A stretch of DNA of 64,000 nt from an uncultured Clostridia bacterium (GCA_934647165.1 CAKUFA010000011.1:1-64000); one strand, 5' to 3'. Counted from the first letter of the stretch, positions 8,288 through 16,735 are shown. Translations and numbers: made by a program. The notes: generated by a model not told the origin, from the letters alone.

Positions 8288-9703
8288 ATGCCGAACATGA
8301 TGATGGAAAAGCATCCGATGCCTAACCAGGCGCCGGATGAGCGCAAGAACAACTTTTTGGAAGTGGCATTGGGCTATGATGCGCAGACAGCAATCGATGA
8401 AGCTAAGCGGTGCCTGAACTGCAAAAACAAGCCCTGTGTGGGCGGCTGCCCTGTGCGGGTTCATATTCCGGAGTTTATCCATGCGGTAAGTGAGGGCGAC
8501 TTCGAGGGCGCTTATCAGATCATCAGCCAAAGCAGCTCGCTGCCGGCGGTGTGCGGGCGCGTATGTCCGCAGGAGAGCCAGTGTGAACAGAAGTGCGTGC
8601 GGGGTATCAAAGGAGAGAGCGTTGCTATTGGCCGGCTGGAACGTTTTGTGGCGGATTGGCACAATGCGCATGCCACGCAGAATCCCCAGCGTCCCACCCT
8701 CAACGGACATCGTGTAGCGGTGGTTGGTTCCGGTCCATCAGGTTTAACCTGTGCAGGCGATCTGGCACGCAAAGGGTATGAGGTGACGGTGTATGAAGCA
8801 CTGCATCTGGCTGGCGGCGTGCTGGTGTACGGCATTCCGGAATTCCGTTTGCCCAAGGCCATTGTGCGCAAGGAAATTGATACGCTGAAGGCGCTTGGCG
8901 TAAAAGTAGAGACCAACGTTGTGATTGGCCGTACATTGACCATTGATGAACTGATGGGTGAAGGCGGTTTTGAAGCGGTCTTTATCGGCTCCGGCGCAGG
9001 ACTGCCCAAATTTATGAACATTCCGGGTGAGAACCTGAAGGGCGTATACTCTGCAAATGAATTTCTGACTCGCATCAATCTGATGAAGGCTTATCAGCCG
9101 GATAGTGCTACGCCCATCCAGCATGGCAAGCACGTTGCAGTGGTTGGCGGCGGCAATGTGGCCATGGATGCGGCGCGTTGCGCCCGTCGCCTTGGGGCGG
9201 AAGTAACGGTGATATATCGCCGAACCGCGGCAGAGCTTCCTGCGCGCCATGAAGAAGTGGAGCATGCGATGGAGGAAGGCATCGAGTTCCGATTCCTGAC
9301 CAATCCGGTGTCCATTGCCGGGGACGAACAAGGCTGGGTGAAGAGTATCCGCTGCCAGGAAATGACGCTTGGGGAACCGGATGCATCCGGCCGTCGTCGT
9401 CCTGTGGCAGTGGAAGGAAGCGAGCAGGACATTCCCATGGATTGCGTCATCATGGCGCTTGGTACTTCGCCCAACCCGCTCATTAAAGCGACCACTGAGG
9501 GGCTTGAAACCCAAAAGTGGGGTGGTATTGTGGTGAAGGAAGACACAGGCGCAACCTCACGCGAGGGTGTGTACGCCGGCGGCGATGCGGTAACCGGTGC
9601 TGCCACCGTCATTCTCGCTATGGGTGCTGGCAAGACGGCTGCTGCTGCCATTGATGAATATTTGCAGAAGAAATGCACGGAGAGCTGCAAAGATGCAGAT
9701 TGA
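8288..9703 (+). CDS. nfnB: NADH-dependent reduced ferredoxin:NADP+ oxidoreductase, large subunit (NfnB/GltD-like)
   Basis: This 471-residue flavoprotein belongs to the glutamate-synthase small-subunit family, used as NfnB beside NfnA. N-terminal cysteines for two [4Fe-4S] clusters are visible (CLNCKNKPCVGGCPV and VCGRVCPQESQCEQKCVRG, about residues 39-113), followed by the FAD Rossmann motif VVGSGPSGLTCAG (about 146) and the NADPH Rossmann motif VVGGGNVAMDAARCARR (about 283). The C-terminus has the ATVILAMGAGKTAAAAIDEYL FAD-closing segment. ATG 8288 is preferred over TTG 8282 because AAGGAGG (8271-8277) is 10 bases before the ATG but only 4 before the TTG. The subunit binds NADPH and, with NfnA, couples NADH and reduced ferredoxin to NADP. 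Confidence 0.93.
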   Translation: MPNMMMEKHPMPNQAPDERKNNFLEVALGYDAQTAIDEAKRCLNCKNKPCVGGCPVRVHIPEFIHAVSEGDFEGAYQIISQSSSLPAVCGRVCPQESQCEQKCVRGIKGESVAIGRLERFVADWHNAHATQNPQRPTLNGHRVAVVGSGPSGLTCAGDLARKGYEVTVYEALHLAGGVLVYGIPEFRLPKAIVRKEIDTLKALGVKVETNVVIGRTLTIDELMGEGGFEAVFIGSGAGLPKFMNIPGENLKGVYSANEFLTRINLMKAYQPDSATPIQHGKHVAVVGGGNVAMDAARCARRLGAEVTVIYRRTAAELPARHEEVEHAMEEGIEFRFLTNPVSIAGDEQGWVKSIRCQEMTLGEPDASGRRRPVAVEGSEQDIPMDCVIMALGTSPNPLIKATTEGLETQKWGGIVVKEDTGATSREGVYAGGDAVTGAATVILAMGAGKTAAAAIDEYLQKKCTESCKDAD

Positions 9704-10433
9704 TTTTTATCATTGGGGCGGCATGTGCCCGTTGGCAGACGAGTTCATCAATCTTGTGCATTTGAGTACGCCAACGTTGACGGTTGAAAGCCACGACCTG
9801 ACGACAAATTTCGCTCTGGCTAGAGAAAAGAAAGTGTTTTTTCCATTCCTGACCGTGGTGGATCATATTCATCGGTATTATGCGCCTATCACAGGGTCTT
9901 TTATGGAAAAACTGAAGCAAGGAATACTTCCCGTGGAAAGGCCTTACTGTCCTAAGCTTGGACAAACGGTATATACCGCGACGATTGAACCGATTACGCG
10001 CGATAATTATGCATTGGCGAAACAGTGCACAGGGCGCAAGAGCTGCGGTGGATGCAATACAAAGCTTCGTATGTATGATGCAGTGGGCGAACGTATCCTT
10101 GGCTTTGTGCACAGGGAGGGAAATCGTCTCCTTGGAGGAGCGGAATTCTATCCATCCATGTTTGTGCCCTATGCTATTCCGCATAAAGAGGATACGGCGT
10201 TCATTACTTGTGTATATGGTTCGGATGAAACGTTTGACTACAAAAGTGCGCCGTTGGAAGCATTGGAGGGCTATCTGTCCGAAACATATCGGTATGCACT
10301 GGTTGTGGCGGATGAAGAAAGCGTATTCCCCAATGGCGATCTACCGTTTTTTTTGCGCCATGGTTATAGGGATAAAGGGATTCTATTGACGGACGACTAC
10401 TGTCGTCTTCATCTGCTGGCCAAGAATCTGTGA
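9693..10433 (+). CDS. uncharacterised protein with a Cys cluster, possible GNAT-like fold (YoaP-type)
   Basis: I do not firmly recognise this 246-residue protein. It overlaps the end of nfnB by 11 bases, with GGAG 10 bases before ATG 9693, so it belongs to the nadK-nfnAB transcription unit. The N-terminal 90 residues (FYHWGGMCPLADEF onward, with LTVVDHIHRYYAPI) have the spacing of a thioredoxin- or glutaredoxin-like domain but a single Cys. A cysteine cluster CTGRKSCGGC sits near residue 116. The second half (ERILGFVHREGNRLLGGAEFYPS onward) resembles the tail of YoaP-like acetyltransferases. Linkage to a redox operon makes a metal- or thiol-related role conceivable but this is inference. A strong terminator follows. 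Confidence 0.6.
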   Translation: MQIDFYHWGGMCPLADEFINLVHLSTPTLTVESHDLTTNFALAREKKVFFPFLTVVDHIHRYYAPITGSFMEKLKQGILPVERPYCPKLGQTVYTATIEPITRDNYALAKQCTGRKSCGGCNTKLRMYDAVGERILGFVHREGNRLLGGAEFYPSMFVPYAIPHKEDTAFITCVYGSDETFDYKSAPLEALEGYLSETYRYALVVADEESVFPNGDLPFFLRHGYRDKGILLTDDYCRLHLLAKNL

Positions 10434-10437
10434 GCAA

Positions 10438-10487
10438 AACAAACAGGCTGCGAAAGCAAAAAGCAATGCTTTCGCAGCCTGTTTGTT
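10438..10487. terminator. bidirectional intrinsic terminator
   Basis: A perfect 20-bp inverted repeat (10438-10457 with 10468-10487) with a 10-base loop separates the convergent nfn operon and recX. T-rich ends occur on both strands. Confidence 0.85.
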
Positions 10488-10492
10488 ATCAA

Positions 10493-11122
10493 TCACATTT
10501 CTTCTGTTATGGAATCCATGACTTGCTGGAGTGCCTTTCGTGCCACATCATAACCATAACCGCGGCGAACAATCGCTGCGATAATTCGCTGAGCTGTTTT
10601 GCGCGGATCCTCACCGGATTTTGCCCGCCCGAGGGCTTTTGACGCCAGCGATGCCGCACAGGCAAGCTGCTCTTCCTCATCCACCTGTTTAAGCGCTTCG
10701 CCGGTCTGCTCGGCAGAAATGCCTTTTTGCCGCAGCTCCTGCGCAATACGACGCCGTCCAAGTTTTTTGCATCTGGCTTCTACCCACTGGCGTGCAAAGT
10801 CCGCATCATCCAGCAGATGTTCCCGTTCAAGCTTGTAAAGCACCATTTCAACCGTGCAGGGGCGATAGCCTATACGAAGCAGCTTCCCCTCGATTTCTTT
10901 GCGGCTGCATGCCCGTGCCGCCAGTGCTGCAACGGCTTTATCCAGCGCATGGCGATACTGCCGCACCATCAGCCACTGGTCGTATTCCTCCAGATTAAGC
11001 GGCTGTCCTTCGGAAAGTGGTCGTTCACGAAAAAGAAGAAGAGGAACGAGCACTTCTGTTGCATCATTGATTGTAATGCGCATTTTGCCGCGCTCACGCC
11101 TGATGGCGGTAATCACGTCCAT
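10493..11122 (-). CDS. recX: regulatory protein RecX
   Basis: The 209-residue protein fits RecX, which binds RecA filaments and limits recombination activity. Family blocks are visible: ALAARACSRKEIEGKLLRIGY (about residues 65-85), LLDDADFARQWVEARCKKLGRRRIAQELRQKGI (about 103-135), and the final helix region RRGYGYDVARKALQQV. Helical triplet repeats give it the expected arginine-rich profile. ATG 11122 has AAGGAG 9 bases upstream and overlaps the upstream serine-hydrolase gene by 10 bases. recA is not in the window, so this recX is unlinked from its partner and sits last in an operon with lgt. Confidence 0.9.
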   Translation of the reverse strand: MDVITAIRRERGKMRITINDATEVLVPLLLFRERPLSEGQPLNLEEYDQWLMVRQYRHALDKAVAALAARACSRKEIEGKLLRIGYRPCTVEMVLYKLEREHLLDDADFARQWVEARCKKLGRRRIAQELRQKGISAEQTGEALKQVDEEEQLACAASLASKALGRAKSGEDPRKTAQRIIAAIVRRGYGYDVARKALQQVMDSITEEM

Positions 11123-12291
11123 TGGGGCAGCTCCTTCCCAAAGGCCAGACGCACCACGTCCCTGTTAACTGCACCCAGCCGACCGATGCGCTGTTCACTC
11201 GCGCCGCCGTTCAGGAAAACCACCTGTTCATTGCTGCCCAAAATTCCAAATGCGCCGTCCACACAGCCGTAGGCGAAACCTTGATGACCAAATAAGATTT
11301 TTCCCGGGAGCGTTTTGTCCTCCAGCAGAACAAGCCCCAAACCGTAATACATGCCGGGAGAAATCGCACCATAGCAGGCATGGGGGTGGGTCATTTGCCG
11401 AATCGTTTCCGGCGATAAAAACGGTTTTCCATCCAAGACGCCATTTCCTTGAATGAGCGATAGCATGCGGCTGATAGACGCTGCTTCGGTGTACATTGCG
11501 CCAGCCGTATGCCCGAAATGGCGCTGTGGATCGGGGTGAATCAACGGCTTTTCACCCAATGACGTGACGCGCACATCTGCACATTTTTTTCGGCTGAGTA
11601 CACGGCGAATAGGCATGATGCGCGATTTATCCAGCGTGGAGGCATCTAGCGTCGCGTTCATTCCAAGCGGATGGAAAACGAGCGAGTCCATGGCGGAAGC
11701 AACATTCTGGCCGGTCGCTTGTTCAATAACGCAGCCAAGCAGGCCAAAACCAAAATTGCAGTAGGCAAATCGTTCGCCGGGGTGGCCAACATGTGCGCCG
11801 GGAGCTTGCAGTACCTGATGAAACGTGGCGCCAGTTTCCAATGCCGCTTGCATGGACGGAACGTCACGCAGGCCGGATTGATGGCTGAGCAAGTGCAGAA
11901 GCGTTACGTCTGCAAGGAAAGGCTCATGCGCCGCTTGTGGCAGCAGCTGCGTAACAGGGGTGCTCAGCGTGAATGCCCCCTGTTCCGTCAGGCGGAGAAT
12001 AGCCAACGCCGTGGCTATTTTTGTGATGGAGGCTACACGATAAATGGTGTGATCGGTTGCAAAATGGGCAATGCTGCCGCTCACGGAGGCATGAATGGTG
12101 GCCGCGACATCGCCGCGGCGCAGCAGCAACGTACTGCCGAGCACATGCCGGTGATTCAGAATGCGTTGATATTCTTTCAAATGCGTCATTGCATGTCCGG
12201 TGCAGGTGTATTGCGTTTTCCAGCGGGGCGACGGTGCAAAAAGTGGTAAAGCCGCGGCATACGCGATATTTTTCAGGCGTGTGGTGGGCAT
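11113..12291 (-). CDS. serine hydrolase of the beta-lactamase/D,D-peptidase (class C) family
   Basis: This 392-residue protein has the three active-site elements of penicillin-recognising serine hydrolases: SxxK as SITK (in YRVASITKIATA, near residue 86), YxN as YCN (in FAYCNFGFGLLG, near 178) and HxG as HQG (in LFGHQGFAYG, near 345). The family covers D,D-peptidases, esterases and class C beta-lactamases and the substrate is not clear. No convincing Sec signal peptide is seen; the N-terminus has a mild hydrophobic stretch (IAYAAALPLFA). ATG 12291 is chosen because AAGGAGG stands 6 bases upstream; longer forms would run into lgt. It lies between lgt and recX, 22 bases after lgt. Confidence 0.87.
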   Translation of the reverse strand: MPTTRLKNIAYAAALPLFAPSPRWKTQYTCTGHAMTHLKEYQRILNHRHVLGSTLLLRRGDVAATIHASVSGSIAHFATDHTIYRVASITKIATALAILRLTEQGAFTLSTPVTQLLPQAAHEPFLADVTLLHLLSHQSGLRDVPSMQAALETGATFHQVLQAPGAHVGHPGERFAYCNFGFGLLGCVIEQATGQNVASAMDSLVFHPLGMNATLDASTLDKSRIMPIRRVLSRKKCADVRVTSLGEKPLIHPDPQRHFGHTAGAMYTEAASISRMLSLIQGNGVLDGKPFLSPETIRQMTHPHACYGAISPGMYYGLGLVLLEDKTLPGKILFGHQGFAYGCVDGAFGILGSNEQVVFLNGGASEQRIGRLGAVNRDVVRLAFGKELPQWT

Positions 12292-12313
12292 GGGATGCCT
12301 CCTTGGTAAAGGT

Positions 12314-13453
12314 TCAGAGGGTGGAAAGGTGCGGGTGCGTTTCTTGTGCATTGGCAGCGGGGTAGACACATGCCGCGCCGCACAGCAGCAGGAACGAGAA
12401 CAGCGCGCACAGCACCAGCGCATTCACCCATTCAGCCGGTGCATAAAGGGTTAAATAGCGGCGGCAGGCAAGGGTGAACACGGCTGCAAGCGCGGGCAAA
12501 AGGGACATAAAACGAGCACGCAAGGTGTGCCCGGGCGAGAGTGCCAGCATGACGGATACTGCCATTATCCCGCAGACACTGAGGGAGTATATGATCTCAT
12601 AGCCAAGAAACGCTGCCTGGGGACGCGGCAGAAGCAGCGCTGCACACAGCGCTGCCCCGGCGGAAAACAGACCGCTGAGAAATTGCAGTCCTGTGATTTT
12701 TGGCAGTGCGCGTACAGCGAAATAGCCGTAGACCGCCATGCACAACAGGACGCTGAGCAGCTGACTTATACGGGCGGAACCGCCGGTGGTCATCAAGCTG
12801 TCCAAGCGTAATCCCTCGATAATCAGCCTTCCGCTGCCATACAAAAGAAAATACCATGCGGTGATGTCGCCTGGGCGGCGCATCTTTTTGCGCGAGAGCG
12901 CAAGAATCACAAAACCTGCCAAATCCCAGGCAGATTCATAGAAGAAAGTGGCCATATGCCACACGAGCACGCCATTTTCCGGAATTTGCACACCCAAAGG
13001 GAAAAATTGCAGCGCCTGGTTAGTGATCGGCAGCCCATAGGCTTCCATGTTGAAAAAGTTGCCCCAGCGGCCAATGGCCTGTGCCAGCAGCACACCGGGG
13101 GTAAGCATATCCAGAATTGTGCACAGGCTGATATGCCTATGCCTGCTGAACAGAAACGCTGCCAGAAAGCCGCCGATAATGCCGCCGTAAATGGCCAGTC
13201 CGCCCCGCCAGATATACAGGATGGAAAGGGGATTTTTTGCAAAGGTATCCCAGGCAAAGAAAACATAATAAAGCCGGGCGCCGACGATGCCCAGGGGAAT
13301 GACCCACAGCGCCAGATCGACCACCGTATCCTTGGGCAGACGCAGCCTTTTTTCTTCCCGTGCTCCCCAGAAGATCGCAGCGCAGAAGCCCGTGACAATC
13401 AGCACGCTGTACCACGGAAGCGATGCAAAAATATACCGGCTGTCGGGCATCAT
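12314..13453 (-). CDS. lgt: prolipoprotein diacylglyceryl transferase with C-terminal membrane extension
   Basis: Lgt moves diacylglycerol from phosphatidylglycerol to the lipobox cysteine of prolipoproteins. Motifs: GGLAIYGGIIGG (about residues 83-94), the Lgt signature IGRWGNFFNMEAYG (about 130-143, with the essential Arg), and the late FLLYGSGRLIIEGLR block. The core of about 250 residues is normal, but the protein is 379 residues: roughly 130 extra C-terminal residues add about four hydrophobic segments (for example SGLFSAGAALCAALLL and NALVLCALFSFLLLCGAACV). Two adjacent ATGs (13453, 13450) follow an AAAGGGG site; I list the first. It leads an operon with the serine hydrolase and recX. 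Confidence 0.92.
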   Translation of the reverse strand: MMPDSRYIFASLPWYSVLIVTGFCAAIFWGAREEKRLRLPKDTVVDLALWVIPLGIVGARLYYVFFAWDTFAKNPLSILYIWRGGLAIYGGIIGGFLAAFLFSRHRHISLCTILDMLTPGVLLAQAIGRWGNFFNMEAYGLPITNQALQFFPLGVQIPENGVLVWHMATFFYESAWDLAGFVILALSRKKMRRPGDITAWYFLLYGSGRLIIEGLRLDSLMTTGGSARISQLLSVLLCMAVYGYFAVRALPKITGLQFLSGLFSAGAALCAALLLPRPQAAFLGYEIIYSLSVCGIMAVSVMLALSPGHTLRARFMSLLPALAAVFTLACRRYLTLYAPAEWVNALVLCALFSFLLLCGAACVYPAANAQETHPHLSTL

Positions 13454-13485
13454 CTCAACCCCTTTCACACTCAAAACACTTATTT

Positions 13486-13514
13486 ATTATAGCCATGAAG
13501 CGCGGGTACGTCAA
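13486..13514 (-). promoter_or_regulatory. sigma-A promoter of the lgt operon
   Basis: Minus-strand TTGACG (13514-13509), 17-base spacer, TATAAT (13491-13486). Confidence 0.75.
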
Positions 13515-13610
13515 CGGATGGAAAGCAATCAGGAAAAGTGTGCCATGAAAGGAAGAAATTTATCCAAGAAACAGGAAAACAAAAAACAGGGAAAAAACAC
13601 GCTAAAGCAC

Positions 13611-13639
13611 TTGACAAGGATGGGAAGCGGGTGTATAGT
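13611..13639 (+). promoter_or_regulatory. sigma-A promoter of the trpXYZ operon
   Basis: TTGACA (13611-13616), 17-base spacer, TATAGT (13634-13639). It drives the T-box leader. The 97 bases between this and the lgt promoter show no gene. Confidence 0.85.
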
Positions 13640-13645
13640 AGGCGC

Positions 13646-13921
13646 ATAAACCGGCGAGGGAGAAGAGTAGCTCCGTCAAGCATGGTACAGGGAGTTGCCG
13701 AGAGTGGAACGGCAGCGCATGCGGATGAAGTGAATGGGCTCCTGAGGGTTTACCCGAACATTGTTTTCGGCCAGTAGGGTAAAACGGGGAACGCACCCGT
13801 TATCAGAGCGGCGCATATCAAAGGTATGCGGAAAAGAGATTGTTCCTTGTTACGGGAACAAAGCTGAGTGGCACCGCGGGAATACCGCCTCAGTCGGAAA
13901 CGACTGAGGCGTTTTGTTATT
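13646..13921 (+). promoter_or_regulatory. tryptophan T-box riboswitch
   Basis: The leader binds uncharged tRNA and prevents termination. The T-box core TGGCACCGCGG is at 13869-13879. Around it an antiterminator can form: CTGAG (13864-13868) with CTCAG (13889-13893) and GCGG (13876-13879) with CCGC (13885-13888), leaving TGGCACC bulged to pair with the tRNA end. In stem I the canonical GTGAA-codon-GCTC context reads GTGAATGGGCTC, giving specifier TGG (13735-13737), the tryptophan codon. The competing terminator is at 13886-13911. The downstream trpX, trpY and trpZ match a tryptophan importer, in line with the specifier. Confidence 0.92.
13886..13921 (+). terminator. T-box regulated terminator
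   Basis: Perfect 11-bp stem CGCCTCAGTCG / CGACTGAGGCG with a GAAA loop, followed by TTTTGTTATT. Its 5' arm overlaps the 3' arm of the antiterminator. Confidence 0.92.
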
Positions 13922-13969
13922 CCAAGAAGAGACGAGACCAGACGAGATGAGAAAGGAAGGAATCCAACC

Positions 13970-14950
13970 ATGACCATGAAGAAGATCGTAGCCCTTGTGA
14001 TGACCATTGCCCTGCTGTTGACCGCTGCCTCCGCTTTCGCGGATGGAGAGAAAACCTACCGTATTGGTATCATCCAATTTGCAGAGCACGGATCGCTGGA
14101 TAACTGCCGGCAGGGCTTCATTGAGGGATTGGCAGAAGAAGGTTTTGCGGATGGCGTCAATGTTGAATTTGACATCCAAAACGCGCAGGCTGATACCGCT
14201 ATTACCGCACAGATTGCCAGTGTGCAGGCTGAAAAATGTGACCTGATTTGCGCCATTGCCACACCTGCTGCCATGGCTGCTTACAATGTGGCAGAAGGCG
14301 CCGGTATCCCTGTCATTTACACTGCTGTGAGCGATCCTGTGGCGGCAAGCCTGGCCAATAGCGACGGAACCAACCCTGGGCAAATTACCGGCACCAGCGA
14401 TGCATTGCCTGTGGAAGCTCAGCTGAAGCTCATTCGCGCCATGATGCCGCAGGCCAAGACCATCGGCATTCTGCACACCACCAGCGAGACCAATAGTGAT
14501 TCTACCCTGGCGATCTACAAGGCACTGGCGCCGCAGTATGGGTTTGAAATTGTGGACAAGGGTATTTCTTCCGGCGCTGATCTGCCGATGGCACTGGATG
14601 CGCTACTGCCCAATGTAGACTGCACAACAAACCTCACGGATAACACGGTGGTTAACTATCTGGCGGTTGTGCTGGAAAAATCCGCTGAATATGGAAAGCC
14701 TGTGTTCGGTAGTGAAATTGAGCAAGTGAAGAATGGCTGCGTTGCTTCTGAAGGCCTGGAATATGTGGAGCTTGGCCGTCAAACCGGTCGCATGGCTGCC
14801 CGCGTATTGAAAGGAGAAAATGCAAAGGACATTCCGTTTGAAACCATCAGCAATTCCTATCTGTATATAAACACTGCTGCTATGGCACAGTTTGGGCTGG
14901 AGATGCCTGAAGAGCTCAGCGAACGCGCCAATGATGTGACGGCACAGTAA
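13970..14950 (+). CDS. trpX: tryptophan ABC transporter, substrate-binding protein
   Basis: A 326-residue periplasmic-binding-type protein of the TrpX / ABC-sub_bind family (DUF534 type). It begins with a signal peptide (residues 1-25, ending ASAFAD) that has no lipobox cysteine. The mature part opens with the family pattern YRIGIIQFAEHGSLDNCRQGF and contains VIYTAVSDPVAASL (about 110) and TIGILHTTSETNS (about 165). ATG 13970 is preferred because GGAAGG ends 9 bases upstream. The tryptophan T-box leader and its order before trpY and trpZ support tryptophan (or a close analogue) as substrate; the protein itself does not prove it. Confidence 0.9.
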   Translation: MTMKKIVALVMTIALLLTAASAFADGEKTYRIGIIQFAEHGSLDNCRQGFIEGLAEEGFADGVNVEFDIQNAQADTAITAQIASVQAEKCDLICAIATPAAMAAYNVAEGAGIPVIYTAVSDPVAASLANSDGTNPGQITGTSDALPVEAQLKLIRAMMPQAKTIGILHTTSETNSDSTLAIYKALAPQYGFEIVDKGISSGADLPMALDALLPNVDCTTNLTDNTVVNYLAVVLEKSAEYGKPVFGSEIEQVKNGCVASEGLEYVELGRQTGRMAARVLKGENAKDIPFETISNSYLYINTAAMAQFGLEMPEELSERANDVTAQ

Positions 14951-14974
14951 GAATTGCAACCGGTCAGGAAAACA

Positions 14975-15013
14975 GCGCTGCCCCGGACATGGAATGCCGT
15001 GCCGGGGCAGCGC
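14975..15013 (+). other. intercistronic hairpin between trpX and trpY
   Basis: Perfect 12-bp stem GCGCTGCCCCGG / CCGGGGCAGCGC (14975-14986 with 15002-15013), followed by CGCAACAAG and no T-run. It is therefore more likely an mRNA-stabilising or processing element than a terminator. Confidence 0.75.
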
Positions 15014-15035
15014 CGCAACAAGTGAGGAAAAAACG

Positions 15036-15923
15036 ATGACGCTTGGCATGATCCTTGGCATCCTGGAACAGGGGCTGATTTACGGCATCCTTGCCCTTGG
15101 CCTGCTGATTACCTATCGTATTCTGGACTTTCCGGACTTAACGGTAGACAGCTCTTTCCCGCTGGGCGCAGCGGTGAGCGCTGTGCTGACGCTGCGTGGT
15201 ATGCCGCCGGCGCTGACACTGCTGTGCGCACTCCTGGCAGGTGCGTTGGCCGGGCTTGTGACGGGATTGATTCATGTCAAATGCAAGGTGCGCGATCTGC
15301 TCAGCGGTATCATCACCATGACAGGGCTCTATTCTATCAACCTGCACATTGCAGGCAAGGCAAATGTGCCCCTCTATGCTGGCGAAACACTGTTCAAAAA
15401 CGCTTTTACCAAAGGCTTGCCTGCGTGGATTGCGCCTTATGCAACGGTGCTTATTGTGCTGCTGATTGCCTTGCTGGCCAAGTTTTTGCTGGACTGGTTC
15501 CTGCGCACAAAGGCAGGCTTTCTCCTCAGGGCAGCAGGGGATAATCCAGGTGTTGTGACAACGCTTAGCCGTGACCAGGGAACGGTGAAGATTCTTGGCC
15601 TTGTGATCGCCAATGCGCTTGTGGCGCTGTCCGGTGCGGTGATGTGCCAGCAGCAGCGCTTCTTCGATATTTCCATGGGGACAGGCACAATGGTTATCGG
15701 CCTTGCGTCGGTTATCATTGGTACCAATTTGTTCAAACGGGTATCCTTCATGTGCAGCACAACGATGGTGATCATCGGCTCCATTATTTATAAGGCGTGT
15801 GTATCCATTGCTATTTCTTTGGGGCTGGAAGCCACGGATATGAAACTGGTGATTTCCGTGTTGTTCCTGGCTATCCTGCTTTTGTCCAATACCAGGCGAA
15901 AGAAGGTGCGTATTCATGCTTGA
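15036..15923 (+). CDS. trpY: tryptophan ABC transporter, permease
   Basis: A 295-residue integral membrane protein of the branched-chain/monosaccharide-type permease superfamily, as used in TrpY. About eight to nine hydrophobic segments are visible, starting with GLIYGILALGLLITYRIL, and the family signature for this branch (LDFPDLTVDSSFPLGAAVSA, near residues 28-47). A cytoplasmic loop near residues 163-190 (GFLLRAAGDNPGVVTTLSRD) fits the coupling helix. ATG 15036 has GAGG 10 bases upstream. It overlaps trpZ by 8 bases. Confidence 0.9.
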   Translation: MTLGMILGILEQGLIYGILALGLLITYRILDFPDLTVDSSFPLGAAVSAVLTLRGMPPALTLLCALLAGALAGLVTGLIHVKCKVRDLLSGIITMTGLYSINLHIAGKANVPLYAGETLFKNAFTKGLPAWIAPYATVLIVLLIALLAKFLLDWFLRTKAGFLLRAAGDNPGVVTTLSRDQGTVKILGLVIANALVALSGAVMCQQQRFFDISMGTGTMVIGLASVIIGTNLFKRVSFMCSTTMVIIGSIIYKACVSIAISLGLEATDMKLVISVLFLAILLLSNTRRKKVRIHA

Positions 15924-16689
15924 AGTGCGGAATGTGACGAAAATCTATAATCCCGGCACGGCACAGGAAACCTGCCTGTTCAGAAATTTCTCCCTGATGA
16001 TTGATAAGGGAAGCTTTGTGAGCGTTGTAGGCAGCAACGGCTCCGGCAAAACGAGCCTGCTGAATATTCTGTGTGGTTCCATTCCAGTGGAGGACGGACA
16101 AATTTTCATGGATGGTCAGGATATTACCAAGCTGAAAGAGTTCCGCCGTTATCAGCGCATGGGTCGGGTTTATCAAAATCCGGCCATGGGAACCTGCGGT
16201 TCCATGACGATTCTGGAAAATTTGTCAATGGCAGACAACAAGGGAAAACCCTTTGGGCTGAAGCGTGGAACCAATCGAAAACGCCTGGAGGACTACCGGG
16301 CGATGCTTGCACCCTTGGGTCTTGGACTGGAAGATAAAATGGATGTAACGGTCGGCTCGCTATCCGGTGGGCAACGGCAAACGTTGGCGCTGCTGATGGC
16401 AACCATGACACCCATTGATTTTCTTATTTTGGATGAACACACTGCGGCACTGGATCCCAAAACAGCCGAAACGGTGATGGAACTGACCAACCGCATTGTG
16501 CGGGAAAAACACTTGACGACCATGATGGTAACGCATAACCTGCGACATGCCGTCACCTATGGGGACAGGCTGTTGATGATGCATCAGGGGCATACCGTGA
16601 TGGATAAAGCTGGGGAAGAAAAGAAAAAGCTTTGCGTAGACGATTTGCTGAGCGTGTTTAATGAGATTAGCATCGAATGCGGCAACTGA
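15916..16689 (+). CDS. trpZ: tryptophan ABC transporter, ATPase
   Basis: A 257-residue ABC ATPase. Walker A is GSNGSGKTS (about residues 37-45), the signature is LSGGQRQTLAL (about 151) and Walker B is FLILDEHTAALDPKT (about 170), where DEHTAALD rather than DEPTAALD is typical of this TrpZ-like group. The switch His is in MMVTHNLRHAV. The start overlaps trpY by 8 bases, with AAGAAGG upstream, so the two are translationally coupled. A strong hairpin terminator follows. Confidence 0.92.
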   Translation: MLEVRNVTKIYNPGTAQETCLFRNFSLMIDKGSFVSVVGSNGSGKTSLLNILCGSIPVEDGQIFMDGQDITKLKEFRRYQRMGRVYQNPAMGTCGSMTILENLSMADNKGKPFGLKRGTNRKRLEDYRAMLAPLGLGLEDKMDVTVGSLSGGQRQTLALLMATMTPIDFLILDEHTAALDPKTAETVMELTNRIVREKHLTTMMVTHNLRHAVTYGDRLLMMHQGHTVMDKAGEEKKKLCVDDLLSVFNEISIECGN

Positions 16690-16691
16690 AA

Positions 16692-16735
16692 AAAAGGCAC
16701 GGGGGAATAAGCTAAGGCTCTTCCCCGTGCCTTTT
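16692..16735. terminator. bidirectional intrinsic terminator
   Basis: A 13-bp stem AAAAGGCACGGGG / CCCCGTGCCTTTT (16692-16704 with 16723-16735) separates trpZ and the convergent TM2 gene. Confidence 0.85.

Noticed and set aside
12314..13453. loss of a catalytic His in Lgt (IYGG instead of HGG)
   Set aside because: The Tyr variant appears common in clostridial Lgt as far as I recall, so not taken as evidence of inactivation.
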